Notes: generated from the sequence alone by a model not told the origin. 43,507 bases of DNA from Bacteroidota bacterium (GCA_013289395.1 JABCZY010000005.1:1-43507), one strand, 5' to 3'. Counted from the first letter of the stretch, positions 8,643-17,583 are shown. Made by a program: numbers and translations.

Positions 8643-9407
8643 TTAAATAGCTTGTCCTCCCGAAACCTCAATACGCTGCCCATTTATCCAGTAGGCATCC
8701 TGAGTGCATAAAAATGCAACAACACCACCAATATCATCTGGTAAACCAACACGCCCCAATGGAGTAAGGCTTGCTATGTGAGCATTGATTTCTTTGTTAT
8801 CTCGCGCACGGCCACCACCAAAATCAGTTTCGATAGCTCCAGGAGCTACCACATTTACACGAATTTTCCTTGATCCCAATTCTTTTGCCATATAGCGTGT
8901 AAGTGATTCTATAGCCGTTTTTAAAGAGCCATATACAGAAGAGCCCGGCATGGTAATACGCGTAAGCCCGGAGGAAATATTGACAATGCCACCGCCATCA
9001 TTTATAAAAGGAAGCGATTTTTGTGTTAGGAAGAATACACCTTTATAATGGATGTTATAAATGGTATCCATTTGTTCTTCTGTTACCTCTGTAACTGGTA
9101 CATACAAAGCTGTACCTGCATTATTGATTAAAAAATCGAAATTAGAGTAGCCAGTTTTCTCTTTTAAATTATGTGTTACTTGTTTAATGAAAGCATCAAA
9201 CAATGCTATCTTGCTCGTATCTAACTGAAAAGCGTATCCGTTTTGCCCAAGCGACTGGATTTCAGCAACAACCTTATCCGCTGCTGCTTTATTGGTGTTG
9301 TATGTTAATACTACGTCAATGCCTTTTTTAGCAAGAGCTATTGCCATGTTTCTCCCTAAGCCTCTGCTTCCGCCTGTTACTAAAGCTATTTTATTTTTTG
9401 TACTCAT
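8643..9407 (-). CDS. Short-chain dehydrogenase/reductase (classical SDR)
   Basis: A 254-residue NAD(P)-dependent oxidoreductase with the classical SDR layout: cofactor motif TGGSRGLG at 11-18, NNAG at 95-98, catalytic Ser at 145/146, Y159-x3-K163, and a C-terminal GQRIEVSGGQAI typical of FabG-like enzymes. The substrate cannot be told. It lies 11 nt downstream of the NmrA-like gene and 13 nt upstream of the AraC gene, so all three are probably co-transcribed. Confidence 0.92.
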   Translation of the reverse strand: MSTKNKIALVTGGSRGLGRNMAIALAKKGIDVVLTYNTNKAAADKVVAEIQSLGQNGYAFQLDTSKIALFDAFIKQVTHNLKEKTGYSNFDFLINNAGTALYVPVTEVTEEQMDTIYNIHYKGVFFLTQKSLPFINDGGGIVNISSGLTRITMPGSSVYGSLKTAIESLTRYMAKELGSRKIRVNVVAPGAIETDFGGGRARDNKEINAHIASLTPLGRVGLPDDIGGVVAFLCTQDAYWINGQRIEVSGGQAI

Positions 9408-9418
9408 CTTAATTTATT

Positions 9419-10339
9419 TTAATGATTAAAACTACTTGAATTATTGTTATAAACTGCTGCAAAATCTTTCGCAAAACCCTTCAGCTTTGTTTTGCTTAAT
9501 GTTGGCCTGTTTTTATAATAGTCTTCATAAAGCACACCACCTCGTCTTGATGCATTCATTTCCATTAAGCCTTTAGCGATTTGAGGGTTCATGCCTGCCG
9601 CTACCATTCCATTGAATGATTGTTCATCGGAAACGATTACCCATTTTAGATCCTTTTTTCCAATTGCTTCGCCTAAGATTTTTGCCACTTCATTTGGCGA
9701 AACTTCGTCGCTTGCTATGTAACGAATCGCTCTTCCATTAAAAGGCTTTTCCATTTCTTCGGTGATAACGCTTGCAATATCCACCGGAGCAACCCAGGGT
9801 TCTTTTTCATCTCCGCCATAATTGGAAACAATAATACCCTTACTTTTTATCGTGGACATAAAAGCAAACATATTGTAATAGAAACCAACGGGGCGCATAA
9901 ATTTGATTGATACATCATTGGGCAACTGATTCAAAATGGCTTCTACTTTGTAATGAAAAGCCAGCATGCCGCTGCCTTTATCGGTATGAGCGCCAATACT
10001 GCTTAAATGCACTATCTTTTTCACCCCCGACTGTTCAATAGCTTGTTTGTAATTTTTGCCAATGTTGATGATGGCAGTCATGTAGTCAAGGTTTTGATTA
10101 AAGAAAAAACCTTCGCCAAGGGTTTCCATGACATATACAATATCTGCGCCAGTAAAGGATTTAGTGAGAAAATTTACATCTTGCATGGTTCCTATGGCCG
10201 CTTTTGCGCCCAATGCTTCGATTTCTTTTTGTCTCTCTGCATGGCTACTAATAACCGTAACTGTATGCCCTTTTTGTATTAACTCTATCGCGAGTGGCTT
10301 GCTGATGTGCCCCAATGAGCCTGTAAGTGTAATTTTCAT
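9419..10339 (-). CDS. NmrA-like NAD(P)-binding protein (atypical SDR)
   Basis: A 306-residue single-domain Rossmann protein. The N-terminus MKITLTGSLGHISKPLA has the atypical-SDR nucleotide motif with His in place of a usual Gly-rich turn, followed by VTVISSHAERQ, a specificity turn. There is no Tyr-x3-Lys catalytic pair in the expected place, as in NmrA/HSCARG-like sensors and quinone-type oxidoreductases. It is first gene of the leftward trio with the SDR and the AraC regulator; its promoter should lie in 10340-10450. Confidence 0.85.
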   Translation of the reverse strand: MKITLTGSLGHISKPLAIELIQKGHTVTVISSHAERQKEIEALGAKAAIGTMQDVNFLTKSFTGADIVYVMETLGEGFFFNQNLDYMTAIINIGKNYKQAIEQSGVKKIVHLSSIGAHTDKGSGMLAFHYKVEAILNQLPNDVSIKFMRPVGFYYNMFAFMSTIKSKGIIVSNYGGDEKEPWVAPVDIASVITEEMEKPFNGRAIRYIASDEVSPNEVAKILGEAIGKKDLKWVIVSDEQSFNGMVAAGMNPQIAKGLMEMNASRRGGVLYEDYYKNRPTLSKTKLKGFAKDFAAVYNNNSSSFNH

Positions 10340-10581
10340 GTTTCTTTTGTTTTAATTTGATAATGCAAAATTGCACCATAACAAAGAAACGGTTGTAGCC
10401 TAATCTACTATTATTGTATCCAAAACAAGGATCGTTTGGAATAAATATATTTGAATAAAAGAAAAATCCAGTATTACCTTTCAGAGTCTTTTAACAGAAT
10501 TAAACTAATTCTCAGAAACTAAAACTAAGGGATATAATCTTAAACTCAGGTGAAGGAACTATGAAATAATAGCTAGCAGAG
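10340..10581. other. Intergenic region upstream of the NmrA/SDR/AraC group
   Basis: It holds two small inverted repeats that could be operators: TGCAA-AA-TTGCA at 10364-10375, about 25 nt upstream of the NmrA-like start, and TCCAAA/TTTGGA at 10419-10440. I see no minus-strand TAnnTTTG. Nothing here looks coding. Confidence 0.35.
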
Positions 10582-11508
10582 TTATCTGCTTCTCCTCTTC
10601 AACTCCTCATACATCATTTCATAAGTAGGCATAGCAATACCAAACTGCTTACCTAACTTTATAACATAACCGGTTAATGAATCGAGCTCTGTGGCTTTGC
10701 CCTTTTGAAAATCGCGGTGCATAGAGGTTGTTGCACCAGCCGGGAGTTTAGTCATAACATCCACTGTTCTTTCAAATGCATCTGTCGGCACAAGCACACC
10801 CAGTTTTTCTGCCACAGGTTTTATTTCACTAATCAATTGCCGCAATAGTTTTTTGTATTCGTCACTTGCAGCAATCTCGTTCATGGTTTTATTAGTATAC
10901 GAGGTAATGGTTGCAGAAGGTGAGAGGAATAAATATTTTTCCCACATAGCTTGCAAAATATTGTCAGATAATGTTGTGGTAATTCCTGCATCAGTAAATA
11001 CCTTTTCTACTGCTTTCAGTTTTTTATCCGTTCCTGTTTTGCAGCCAAATACAAACCGTGGCGGGTTACCAGTTTCTTTCACTACGCCTGGTTCTGCCAA
11101 CTGAGATACTATATACACACAGCCATCCCACACTTCATTATTCGGCAATATGGCTCTTATACGTTCTGCGCTATTCACACCATTTAGTAATGGTAATAAT
11201 ACCGTATTACTATTTATGCAAGGCATTAATTGTTGTATACTCTGTTCTAAGTCGTATCCTTTGGTGCAACAAATTAAAAGGTCTACTATACCAATTTCAT
11301 TAGGGTTCGAGGTAACCAGTTTTGGATGAACGATAAAACTACCATTCTTGGTTTCTAATTTCAATCCATTTTGTTTTATGGCTTTTTCATTTTCTCCCCG
11401 TGCTATAAAATATACTTCCACGTCTTCCGAATTGGCATAATGCTTTGCCAGCATACCGCCGTAATATCCACCTACACCACCAATGCCTGCAATTGCAATC
11501 TTCATCAT
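10582..11508 (-). CDS. panE: 2-dehydropantoate 2-reductase family protein
   Basis: A 308-residue member of the ketopantoate reductase family, which reduces 2-dehydropantoate to pantoate with NADPH in pantothenate/CoA synthesis. Visible are the Rossmann motif G8-I-G10-G-V-G13, a likely catalytic Lys191 in MWEKYLFLS, and the C-terminal helical domain signature ELDSLTGYVIKLG. Paralogues with other substrates exist, so the exact reaction is not certain. The start codon overlaps the stop of the upstream small membrane protein by one base; a second ATG three bases in is an alternative. Confidence 0.82.
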   Translation of the reverse strand: MMKIAIAGIGGVGGYYGGMLAKHYANSEDVEVYFIARGENEKAIKQNGLKLETKNGSFIVHPKLVTSNPNEIGIVDLLICCTKGYDLEQSIQQLMPCINSNTVLLPLLNGVNSAERIRAILPNNEVWDGCVYIVSQLAEPGVVKETGNPPRFVFGCKTGTDKKLKAVEKVFTDAGITTTLSDNILQAMWEKYLFLSPSATITSYTNKTMNEIAASDEYKKLLRQLISEIKPVAEKLGVLVPTDAFERTVDVMTKLPAGATTSMHRDFQKGKATELDSLTGYVIKLGKQFGIAMPTYEMMYEELKRRSR

Positions 11509-11753
11509 TATTTCGGGCCGTCTATTTTATACCAAATATAAATACCTGCAAAAATAATACCCAATAATATAATGAAGGCTATGATAGAATTACGATTAGC
11601 AAAATTTATCGTCCAGCCACCTCCGTATCTTTTAGGAGGGAATAATCTTTTATCCTTAGGGTTGTAATAGAGAAGACCATCCTTCCAGTTAGCAGGATCT
11701 TTTCGCCAGGCTTCATACGTTTCGTTATCAGGTTTCTCGCTTCTATTTTCCAT
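11508..11753 (-). CDS. Small membrane protein, function unknown
   Basis: The start is placed at the ATG 11751-11753 (MENRSEKPDNE...). The longer frame to 11831 begins inside the dispersed hairpin repeat at 11789-11824 and runs across the promoter box, so its first 26 residues are artefact. The resulting 81-residue protein has a polar N-terminal part with the aromatic-rich stretch DPANWKDGLLYYNPKD, then one membrane helix (IIAFIILLGIIFAGIYIW) near the C-terminus. It overlaps panE by one base, implying a two-gene operon. I do not recognise the family. Confidence 0.7.
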   Translation of the reverse strand: MENRSEKPDNETYEAWRKDPANWKDGLLYYNPKDKRLFPPKRYGGGWTINFANRNSIIAFIILLGIIFAGIYIWYKIDGPK

Positions 11754-11764
11754 AACCTTTATTG

Positions 11765-11772
11765 CAAAAGTA
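11765..11772 (-). promoter_or_regulatory. -7 box TACTTTTG upstream of the small membrane protein
   Basis: The minus-strand TACTTTTG matches TAnnTTTG and lies 11 nt upstream of the ATG at 11753. It supports the shorter start. Confidence 0.5.
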
Positions 11773-11788
11773 AAGATAGGAAAAGAGG

Positions 11789-11824
11789 GCGACCTCACCC
11801 TGACCCTCTCCTGCAAGGAGAGGG
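11789..11824 (-). repeat. Dispersed hairpin repeat, copy 2
   Basis: This is the reverse-orientation copy of 7380-7415. The 9-bp stem (11804-11812 with 11816-11824) is identical; two substitutions are in the GGGTGAGG-side flank. Confidence 0.8.
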
Positions 11825-11832
11825 AATTCAAA

Positions 11833-11850
11833 CCCTCCCGTAAGGGAGGG
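11833..11850. repeat. Dispersed palindrome CCCTCCC-GTAA-GGGAGGG
   Basis: It has the same 7-bp stem as 5371-5387, here with a 4-nt loop, directly beside copy 2 of the larger hairpin repeat. The cluster of palindromes lies between the small membrane protein and pckA. Confidence 0.6.
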
Positions 11851-11903
11851 CCTTTAGTGTAGCCTATATTATTGTATTATTAATAAACACCCCATCACGA
11901 TTT

Positions 11904-11916
11904 CCCCCAATGGGGG
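11904..11916. repeat. Palindrome CCCCC-AAT-GGGGG with GGGGGGCG flank
   Basis: A third type of GC-rich hairpin lies in the same 110-bp gap. It sits 24 nt downstream of the pckA stop (minus strand) but lacks a T tract on that strand, so I treat it as a dispersed repeat that could also act as a weak 3' end. Confidence 0.5.
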
Positions 11917-11940
11917 ATTAAAGGGGGGCGGTATCGCTAT

Positions 11941-13551
11941 TTACGCATTCACAGCTGCCTTAGGTGCAGCCTTCATAACCTCTGCGCTCTCCTGGTTAGC
12001 ATATTGCTCAAAGTTCTTCACAAATGCATTAGCAAGGTCGTTAGACTTAGCATCATACGCATCCTTATCTTTCCATGTAAGCCTTGGATTAAGTATCTCA
12101 GCCGGTACATTAGGGCAAGAAGTTGGAATAGCTAAATCAAAAACAGGAAGTGTATCGAACTTCACCTTCTCTAACGAACCATTGAGTGCTGCAGTGATCA
12201 TAGCACGGGTGTACGAAAGTTTCATTCTGCTGCCCACGCCGTAAGGCCCGCCAGACCAACCTGTATTCACTAGCCACACATTTACTTTGTGCTTATCAAG
12301 TTTTTTGCCAAGCAGGTCGGCATATTTCATTGGGTGCAATGGCAAGAACGCTTTACCAAAGCAAGCAGAGAATGTTAATGTAGGTTCAGTAACACCAACC
12401 TCGGTACCTGCAACCTTAGCTGTGTAGCCTGATATAAAGTGGTACATAGCCTGGTTTGTAGTAAGCTTTGAAATAGGAGGAAGTACTCCGTATGCATCGC
12501 AGGTAAGGAAGAAAATATTTTTAGGCATGCCTGCTACTGATGGCTCAACAGCATTATCAATAAAGTTGATAGGGTAGGCAGCACGTGTATTTTCAGTTAC
12601 TGAAATATTATCGTAGTCAACAGTTGCAGTATTAGCATGGCAACGGGTATTCTCTAACAATGTGCCAAAACGAACTGCATCAAATATCTGCGGTTCTTTT
12701 TCTTTGCTAAGGTTTACACACTTTGCATAACATCCGCCTTCGAAGTTGAAAACAGATTTGTCTGACCAGCCATGTTCATCGTCACCAATAAGGCCACGTT
12801 CAGGGTCAGCAGAAAGAGTTGTTTTACCTGTACCCGATAAACCAAAGAAGATTGCTGTATCCTTGTCTTTACCAATGTTTGCAGAGCAGTGCATTGAAAG
12901 CACTCCCTGCATTGGCAAGGTATAGTTCAGCATGGTGAACATCGATTTCTTTATTTCACCTGTGTATGATGAACCACCAATAACCACTTGCTTATCGGTA
13001 AAATTCAACATGGTAAAGTTGTGCTGGCGTGTACCATCAACCTTTGCATCGGCTTTGAAACCAGGCAGGCAAATGATGTGCCACTCAGGTGTAAATGTCT
13101 TTAACTCATCGTGCGATGGGCGCAGGAATAAGTTGTTTGCAAACAAACTAGCCCAAGGTGTTTCGGTAATTACACGCACATTAACGCGGTGTTCTTTATC
13201 GGCACATACATAAGCATCGTGTACATAAACAGTTTTGCCTTTTGCATAATCCATCATCTTCTTACGAAGCGCGCTGAATTTTTCAGGCTCGAAAGGAAAA
13301 TTGATATCGCCCCACCACACAGTATCCTTGGTAATGGCATCCTTTACGGTAAATTTATCTTTTGGCGAACGGCCGGTAAACTCTCCGGTGTCGATCATTA
13401 ACGCGCCGGTATCATTAAATGTACCTTGACCAAGCTGTATAGTTTTTTCAATTAATTGCGCAGGATTGAGATTCCAGTAAATGGTATCAAGGCCGTCAAA
13501 GCCCAGGGTGGCTAGTGTTGCTGATTCTGCTTTTATCCCAATGTTCTTCAT
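11941..13551 (-). CDS. pckA: Phosphoenolpyruvate carboxykinase (ATP)
   Basis: A 536-residue ATP-dependent PEPCK, which converts oxaloacetate and ATP to phosphoenolpyruvate, CO2 and ADP in gluconeogenesis. Key motifs: TGRSPKDKF near 59-67 (substrate Arg61), P-loop GLSGTGKTT 237-245, metal-binding GDDEHGW 256-262, and EGGCYAK 271-277. Length is the family norm. It begins 31 nt after the stop of the M32 carboxypeptidase and is probably the last gene of the DUF423-M32-pckA transcript, although an own promoter in the 31-nt gap plus the M32 3' end cannot be excluded. Confidence 0.97.
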   Translation of the reverse strand: MKNIGIKAESATLATLGFDGLDTIYWNLNPAQLIEKTIQLGQGTFNDTGALMIDTGEFTGRSPKDKFTVKDAITKDTVWWGDINFPFEPEKFSALRKKMMDYAKGKTVYVHDAYVCADKEHRVNVRVITETPWASLFANNLFLRPSHDELKTFTPEWHIICLPGFKADAKVDGTRQHNFTMLNFTDKQVVIGGSSYTGEIKKSMFTMLNYTLPMQGVLSMHCSANIGKDKDTAIFFGLSGTGKTTLSADPERGLIGDDEHGWSDKSVFNFEGGCYAKCVNLSKEKEPQIFDAVRFGTLLENTRCHANTATVDYDNISVTENTRAAYPINFIDNAVEPSVAGMPKNIFFLTCDAYGVLPPISKLTTNQAMYHFISGYTAKVAGTEVGVTEPTLTFSACFGKAFLPLHPMKYADLLGKKLDKHKVNVWLVNTGWSGGPYGVGSRMKLSYTRAMITAALNGSLEKVKFDTLPVFDLAIPTSCPNVPAEILNPRLTWKDKDAYDAKSNDLANAFVKNFEQYANQESAEVMKAAPKAAVNA

Positions 13552-13582
13552 GTGAATTGTTTTGGTTGATTATTCGGGTTAA

Positions 13583-15076
13583 CTATTTTAAATTATATAT
13601 AACTGAGTACTTATCTGTAGCGTAGTTCATAAAATACTTAAAGTTCAGCTTTTCTCCGGTAACATGTTTGCAAAGATCGGCAGCTGAATAAAATTTACCA
13701 TGCTTGTGTATTTTTTCGCGCAACCAATTTAATAATGGTAGCATATTGCCTTTTTCAATGTGTTGTTGTAAGCCTTTAATTTCTTTGCTTGCAAAGTAAA
13801 AAAATTGCGCTGCATAAAAACTGCCTAATGAATAGGTAGGGAAATAACCTATGCTGCCATGCGACCAGTGAATATCCTGCAACACACCTTCTGAATCTTT
13901 TGTAGCGCTTACACCTAAATACTTTTTGTAATGCTCGTTCCAGAATGCAGGCAGATCTTTTACTTCAACGCTTCCATCCATCAGTGCCTTTTCTATTTCA
14001 TAACGCACAAGTATGTGGAAATGGTATGTCACCTCATCGGCTTCTATACGTATGAGTGATGGTTTCACCTGGTTTATACCCTTATAAAATTGATCGAGCG
14101 TTACACTTTTTAATTGTTCAGGGAAATAGCCTTGCAGTTTTTTGTAGTTCGCTTTCCAGTATGGTAAACCGCGGCCCACATTATTCTCCCACAGGCGCGA
14201 TTGTGATTCGTGTATGCCTAATGAAACAGCTTCGCCCAATGGCAAACCATATTGTGAAGCCGGCAAACCTTGTTCATATAAGCCATGGCCGCCCTCGTGT
14301 ATGCACGACCATATCATCGATTTCAGGTTGTTCTCAATTACTTTGGTGGTAACCCTTACATCAAGCGGACTGAAACTGGTAGTGAACGGGTGAATGGAAA
14401 TATCCTGGCGGCCTGCTTCAAAATCGTAGTGCATTTGCTTAAGCAGGTCGATACCAAAATTCCATTGCTTATCCTTATCGTAATGTTTGTGTGCAAAGGC
14501 ATCGCTGTTTTGTTTGGCAGCGGCAATCTTTTTCACAAAGCCTACTAATTGCTCACGAACGTCTTTAAACAGAATATCCAGGTCGGCCACATTAGCGCCC
14601 GGTTCATACTGATCTAATAAAGCGTTGTATGGATGCTTTTTGTACCCCAGCATTTCGGCTTCCTGCCTTTTCAGTTTTACCATTTTGGTAAAATGCGGGG
14701 CGAATATTTTAAAGTCGCTTTGTTGTTTTGCTTTTTGCCATGCCTGAAAACACTCTGATGTTGTTTTACTTAGCAACTCAACAAATTCGGTGGTATATTT
14801 TTTACTTTGCTTGTAATCCTTATAGCTTTCCTCAACATTTCGGCTTTGCTTCTTATCAAGCTCCTTGCTTTTATGTAATTTCTTAAGCAATTCGCCCAAA
14901 TCCTTCTCAACCGACATTTCATGACCAATACCCGATAAGGTTGAAATTTGCTGCGCCCTGAAATCGGCTCCTTTTTCCGGCATATACGTCTCCTGGTCCC
15001 AGCCAAGCACCGCCAGCGTATATTCTAAGTCTGCTATTTTGCTGAGTTTGGCTTTATATGAGTCGTACTTCTTCAT
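13583..15076 (-). CDS. Carboxypeptidase M32 (Taq type)
   Basis: A 497-residue cytoplasmic zinc metallocarboxypeptidase that removes C-terminal residues from peptides. The zinc motif H260-E-G-G-H264 is followed by the M32-specific HESQSR (289-294, E290 the third ligand region) and RLWEN. The N-terminal LGWDQETYMP is also a family mark. There is no signal peptide. It lies 8 nt downstream of the DUF423 gene and 31 nt upstream of pckA on the same strand. Confidence 0.95.
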   Translation of the reverse strand: MKKYDSYKAKLSKIADLEYTLAVLGWDQETYMPEKGADFRAQQISTLSGIGHEMSVEKDLGELLKKLHKSKELDKKQSRNVEESYKDYKQSKKYTTEFVELLSKTTSECFQAWQKAKQQSDFKIFAPHFTKMVKLKRQEAEMLGYKKHPYNALLDQYEPGANVADLDILFKDVREQLVGFVKKIAAAKQNSDAFAHKHYDKDKQWNFGIDLLKQMHYDFEAGRQDISIHPFTTSFSPLDVRVTTKVIENNLKSMIWSCIHEGGHGLYEQGLPASQYGLPLGEAVSLGIHESQSRLWENNVGRGLPYWKANYKKLQGYFPEQLKSVTLDQFYKGINQVKPSLIRIEADEVTYHFHILVRYEIEKALMDGSVEVKDLPAFWNEHYKKYLGVSATKDSEGVLQDIHWSHGSIGYFPTYSLGSFYAAQFFYFASKEIKGLQQHIEKGNMLPLLNWLREKIHKHGKFYSAADLCKHVTGEKLNFKYFMNYATDKYSVIYNLK

Positions 15077-15084
15077 CTGTTTCG

Positions 15085-15498
15085 TTACTGTTTAACCACT
15101 TCTTTTTGCTTAATAGCCGATACTGCCAGGCAAGCCCATCCGCCTATAAAACATAATCCACCTAGCGGGGTTATGGGGCCTAACCATTTGAAATTCAGTC
15201 CGGTAATACTACCTGTGGAAAGAATGTAAATGGAACCTGAAAAGAGTATAATACCTAGCATAAATAATAAACCTATCGTTTTGTTATATAAAGGAAGCCT
15301 GTCCTTGATCAAAAAGACGCCCATAATTGCCAGAGTATGAACAAGTTGATATTGCACAGCGGTCTTATAAGCATCGAGGTCTTTCGCAGTCAGCGAGCCA
15401 CTCTCAACCTTGTCCCTTAAGTAATGGGCTCCAAACGCCCCCAGAATCACCGCCAGACACCCTGAAATGCCTGCAAATACCATAGCTCCGTTTCGCAT
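15085..15498 (-). CDS. DUF423 family membrane protein
   Basis: A 137-residue protein with four hydrophobic segments. The first contains the DUF423 hallmark GAFGAHYLRD after ISGCLAVIL, and the last ends at ITPLGGLCFIGGWACLAV. The function of the family is not established. It is first gene of the leftward DUF423-M32-pckA set and has a good -7 box 20 nt upstream of its ATG. Confidence 0.9.
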   Translation of the reverse strand: MRNGAMVFAGISGCLAVILGAFGAHYLRDKVESGSLTAKDLDAYKTAVQYQLVHTLAIMGVFLIKDRLPLYNKTIGLLFMLGIILFSGSIYILSTGSITGLNFKWLGPITPLGGLCFIGGWACLAVSAIKQKEVVKQ

Positions 15499-15518
15499 GG
15501 TTTTTTTGATTAAGGGCG

Positions 15519-15526
15519 CAAATGTA
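15519..15526 (-). promoter_or_regulatory. -7 box TACATTTG for the DUF423-M32-pckA transcript
   Basis: The minus-strand TACATTTG matches TAnnTTTG and ends 20 nt upstream of the DUF423 ATG at 15498. It fires away from the divergent promoter at 15595-15625. Confidence 0.5.
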
Positions 15527-15594
15527 TAACAAAATATTATTGAGCAGAAGGATAGTCATCATAGGTTTTCAACATGTTTATTTTCTGTTAATAT

Positions 15595-15625
15595 TTTGTT
15601 TTTTTACAAACATTTCCTATATTTG
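15595..15625 (+). promoter_or_regulatory. Complete Bacteroidota promoter TTTG-N19-TATATTTG
   Basis: A -33 TTTG (15595-15598) and a -7 TATATTTG (15618-15625) are separated by exactly 19 nt, the best match to the phylum consensus in this window. It lies 40 nt upstream of the ATG at 15666 and inside the falsely extended frame, which supports the downstream start. Confidence 0.75.
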
Positions 15626-15665
15626 TTATGTATATATAGAGTCCCCCTTTGTAAAATACATATTT

Positions 15666-17483
15666 ATGAAAAAATTTACGTTAGCATTCCCGGCAGCTAT
15701 TGTTTCTATATTAGCTATTACCAGTTTTTCTTCAAATGCTCAGATACTTTTCAGTAACGGTGCATTAGTGCATGTTACCCAAGGTGCCATAGTTCAGGTT
15801 AATGGTGGTTTTCAAGACGATAACCTTATTAACGGCGGTCAGGGTATTGTTACCAATGATGGTGATATGACTGTTACCAGCAATGGCGCATGGCCCGGAA
15901 ACATTCATATTTCGAATACTGCTACATTACAAGGTAATGGCAAATACCACCTTGACCAAGACTGGATAAATGATGCCATATTTTTAGATGGTAACAGCAC
16001 AGTGGACATGTACGGTAACCTAAAAGAACTTATTACAAGCAACAATGCCACTGTTACTACCTTCGATACACTTATGATGCGTGGTACAGGTACAGCCATG
16101 AATCGCAGAAAGCAACAAACACTTGATGCCAATGTTGACCATGCACTAATATTGAATGACAGGGTACTGTTTACTGCCGGTCACACTATGTTCATTACCA
16201 CACCGACTTTAAGCGCGGTTACAAACAATACAACTTACAATAGTGAAGGCTTCGTTTCGAGTATTGCTACAGGTAGCCTTTCAAGGGTTACAAATGCAAA
16301 CAGCATGTATTATTTTCCTGTAGGTGCCGATTCAGTTGTAACCCGTTACCGTAAAATACAACTTACTCCTGCAGCAGCAAACAACGATACATATACAGTG
16401 CGCCTTGCCAATAACGATGCTACCAACGATGGTGACAGTATCGGATTGCATGATACCTCATTCTGTAAATTGAACCCATTGTTCTATCATAAAATAAACC
16501 GTACTGCAGGTGCCGATAATGCCGATATTGATGTGTTCTACGATCCTTCAGCAGATGGCATCTGGAATATGCTTGGCCAATGGAATACACCTACAGCCAA
16601 CCAGTGGAACAACTTAGGCGCTGTTACCTATACTCCTTCTGCACCGTATAGCGATGTGTTAAAAGCAAACTGGGCCGATTTTTCGAATGACCCATACATA
16701 TTAGGCGAACATAAACCTACCGCTCCAAGCCTTACAGGTGGCCCATATTGCGCCAGCGGAACCGGGACATTTACTGCTACAGGAGATAGCGGCTCATATA
16801 TATGGACAGTTCCTGCAGGTGATACCATATTATCGGGTAACGGAACAGGTTCTATTGTTGTTCAAGGGAGTGTGCCGGGTAACATAACTGTATTTAATCA
16901 ACTTACAGGTTGCTCTTCTTCACTGTCATCAACAACTATTACCTTAATACCTTCTCCAACTGCCGGATTTGATACAGCATCAAACACTAGTTCTAATGGA
17001 GTATATAGCAATACATACCAGTTTACCGATACCAGTAAACCGGCTCCTATAACTTCATGGTACTGGACCTTTGGAGATGGTGATACAGCTAACATTGCTG
17101 ATCCGGGCTATACATTTGAAGCCGGTACCTACCAGGTAACTGAAACCGTAACCAATGCACAAGGATGTAAAGCAAGCAAGACCGAGACACTTACTGTTAA
17201 GGAAGGAATATTTATTCCAAACGTGTTTACACCTAATGGTGACGGACAGAACGACGTGTTCCTTATATCTGCTGTAGGTGTAAAAGTGTTTTCTATTGAA
17301 ATATTCAACCGTTGGGGCGAAAAAGTATTTACATCTACCTCTCCTCAAATATCATGGGACGGTAGAACTACCGCTGGTTTGAAAGCATCAGATGGAAATT
17401 ACTACTATATCCTTACTGCTACCTCTTACTCTGGTAAAGACTGGAGTACACATGGATACCTGCAGTTGATTTCAGGTAACTAA
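15666..17483 (+). CDS. Exported PKD-domain protein with T9SS type B (gliding-associated) C-terminal domain
   Basis: The start is moved to the ATG at 15666 because it gives a clean signal peptide (MKKFTLAFPAAIVSILAITS...NAQ) and lies just after a full promoter; the frame is open upstream to 15522 but that part reads through the promoter. The 605-residue protein has a long beta-rich central region, a PKD domain at about 434-513 (SWYWTFGDGDTA), and a type B sorting domain at about 514-605 (NVFTPNGDGQNDVF, FNRWGEKVF, DGNYYYILT). It should be exported by the type IX system and be a surface or adhesin-like protein; the ligand is unknown. A strong terminator hairpin follows. Confidence 0.9.
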   Translation: MKKFTLAFPAAIVSILAITSFSSNAQILFSNGALVHVTQGAIVQVNGGFQDDNLINGGQGIVTNDGDMTVTSNGAWPGNIHISNTATLQGNGKYHLDQDWINDAIFLDGNSTVDMYGNLKELITSNNATVTTFDTLMMRGTGTAMNRRKQQTLDANVDHALILNDRVLFTAGHTMFITTPTLSAVTNNTTYNSEGFVSSIATGSLSRVTNANSMYYFPVGADSVVTRYRKIQLTPAAANNDTYTVRLANNDATNDGDSIGLHDTSFCKLNPLFYHKINRTAGADNADIDVFYDPSADGIWNMLGQWNTPTANQWNNLGAVTYTPSAPYSDVLKANWADFSNDPYILGEHKPTAPSLTGGPYCASGTGTFTATGDSGSYIWTVPAGDTILSGNGTGSIVVQGSVPGNITVFNQLTGCSSSLSSTTITLIPSPTAGFDTASNTSSNGVYSNTYQFTDTSKPAPITSWYWTFGDGDTANIADPGYTFEAGTYQVTETVTNAQGCKASKTETLTVKEGIFIPNVFTPNGDGQNDVFLISAVGVKVFSIEIFNRWGEKVFTSTSPQISWDGRTTAGLKASDGNYYYILTATSYSGKDWSTHGYLQLISGN

Positions 17484-17510
17484 TAAAGAAATTGTAAGAA
17501 TAAATACTGA

Positions 17511-17535
17511 TTAGCCCCGCTTCGTGCGGGGCTAA
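17511..17535 (+). terminator. Terminator hairpin after the type-B-sorted protein
   Basis: A perfect 10-bp stem TTAGCCCCGC/GCGGGGCTAA with a TTCGT loop lies 27 nt after the stop at 17483. The following T content is modest (TAATTTAC). Confidence 0.75.
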
Positions 17536-17575
17536 TAATTTACACATCTCTTCTTCAAATTACAGTTTTTAAGCC

Positions 17576-17583
17576 TAAATTTG
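17576..17583 (+). promoter_or_regulatory. -7 box TAAATTTG directly before recF
   Basis: TAAATTTG matches the consensus and ends only 4 nt before the recF ATG, so transcription would begin at or next to the start codon. There is no clear -33 TTTG 19-21 nt upstream. Confidence 0.45.

Noticed and set aside
10446-10453. Plus-strand TATATTTG in the gap before panE
   Set aside because: No plus-strand gene follows and there is no -33 at the right distance; likely chance in AT-rich DNA.
11754-11831. N-terminal extension of the small membrane protein
   Set aside because: It reads through copy 2 of the dispersed hairpin repeat and the TACTTTTG box; the ATG at 11753 is better.
15522-15665. 48-residue N-terminal extension of the type-B-sorted protein
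   Set aside because: It covers a full promoter and would bury the signal peptide that begins at 15666.
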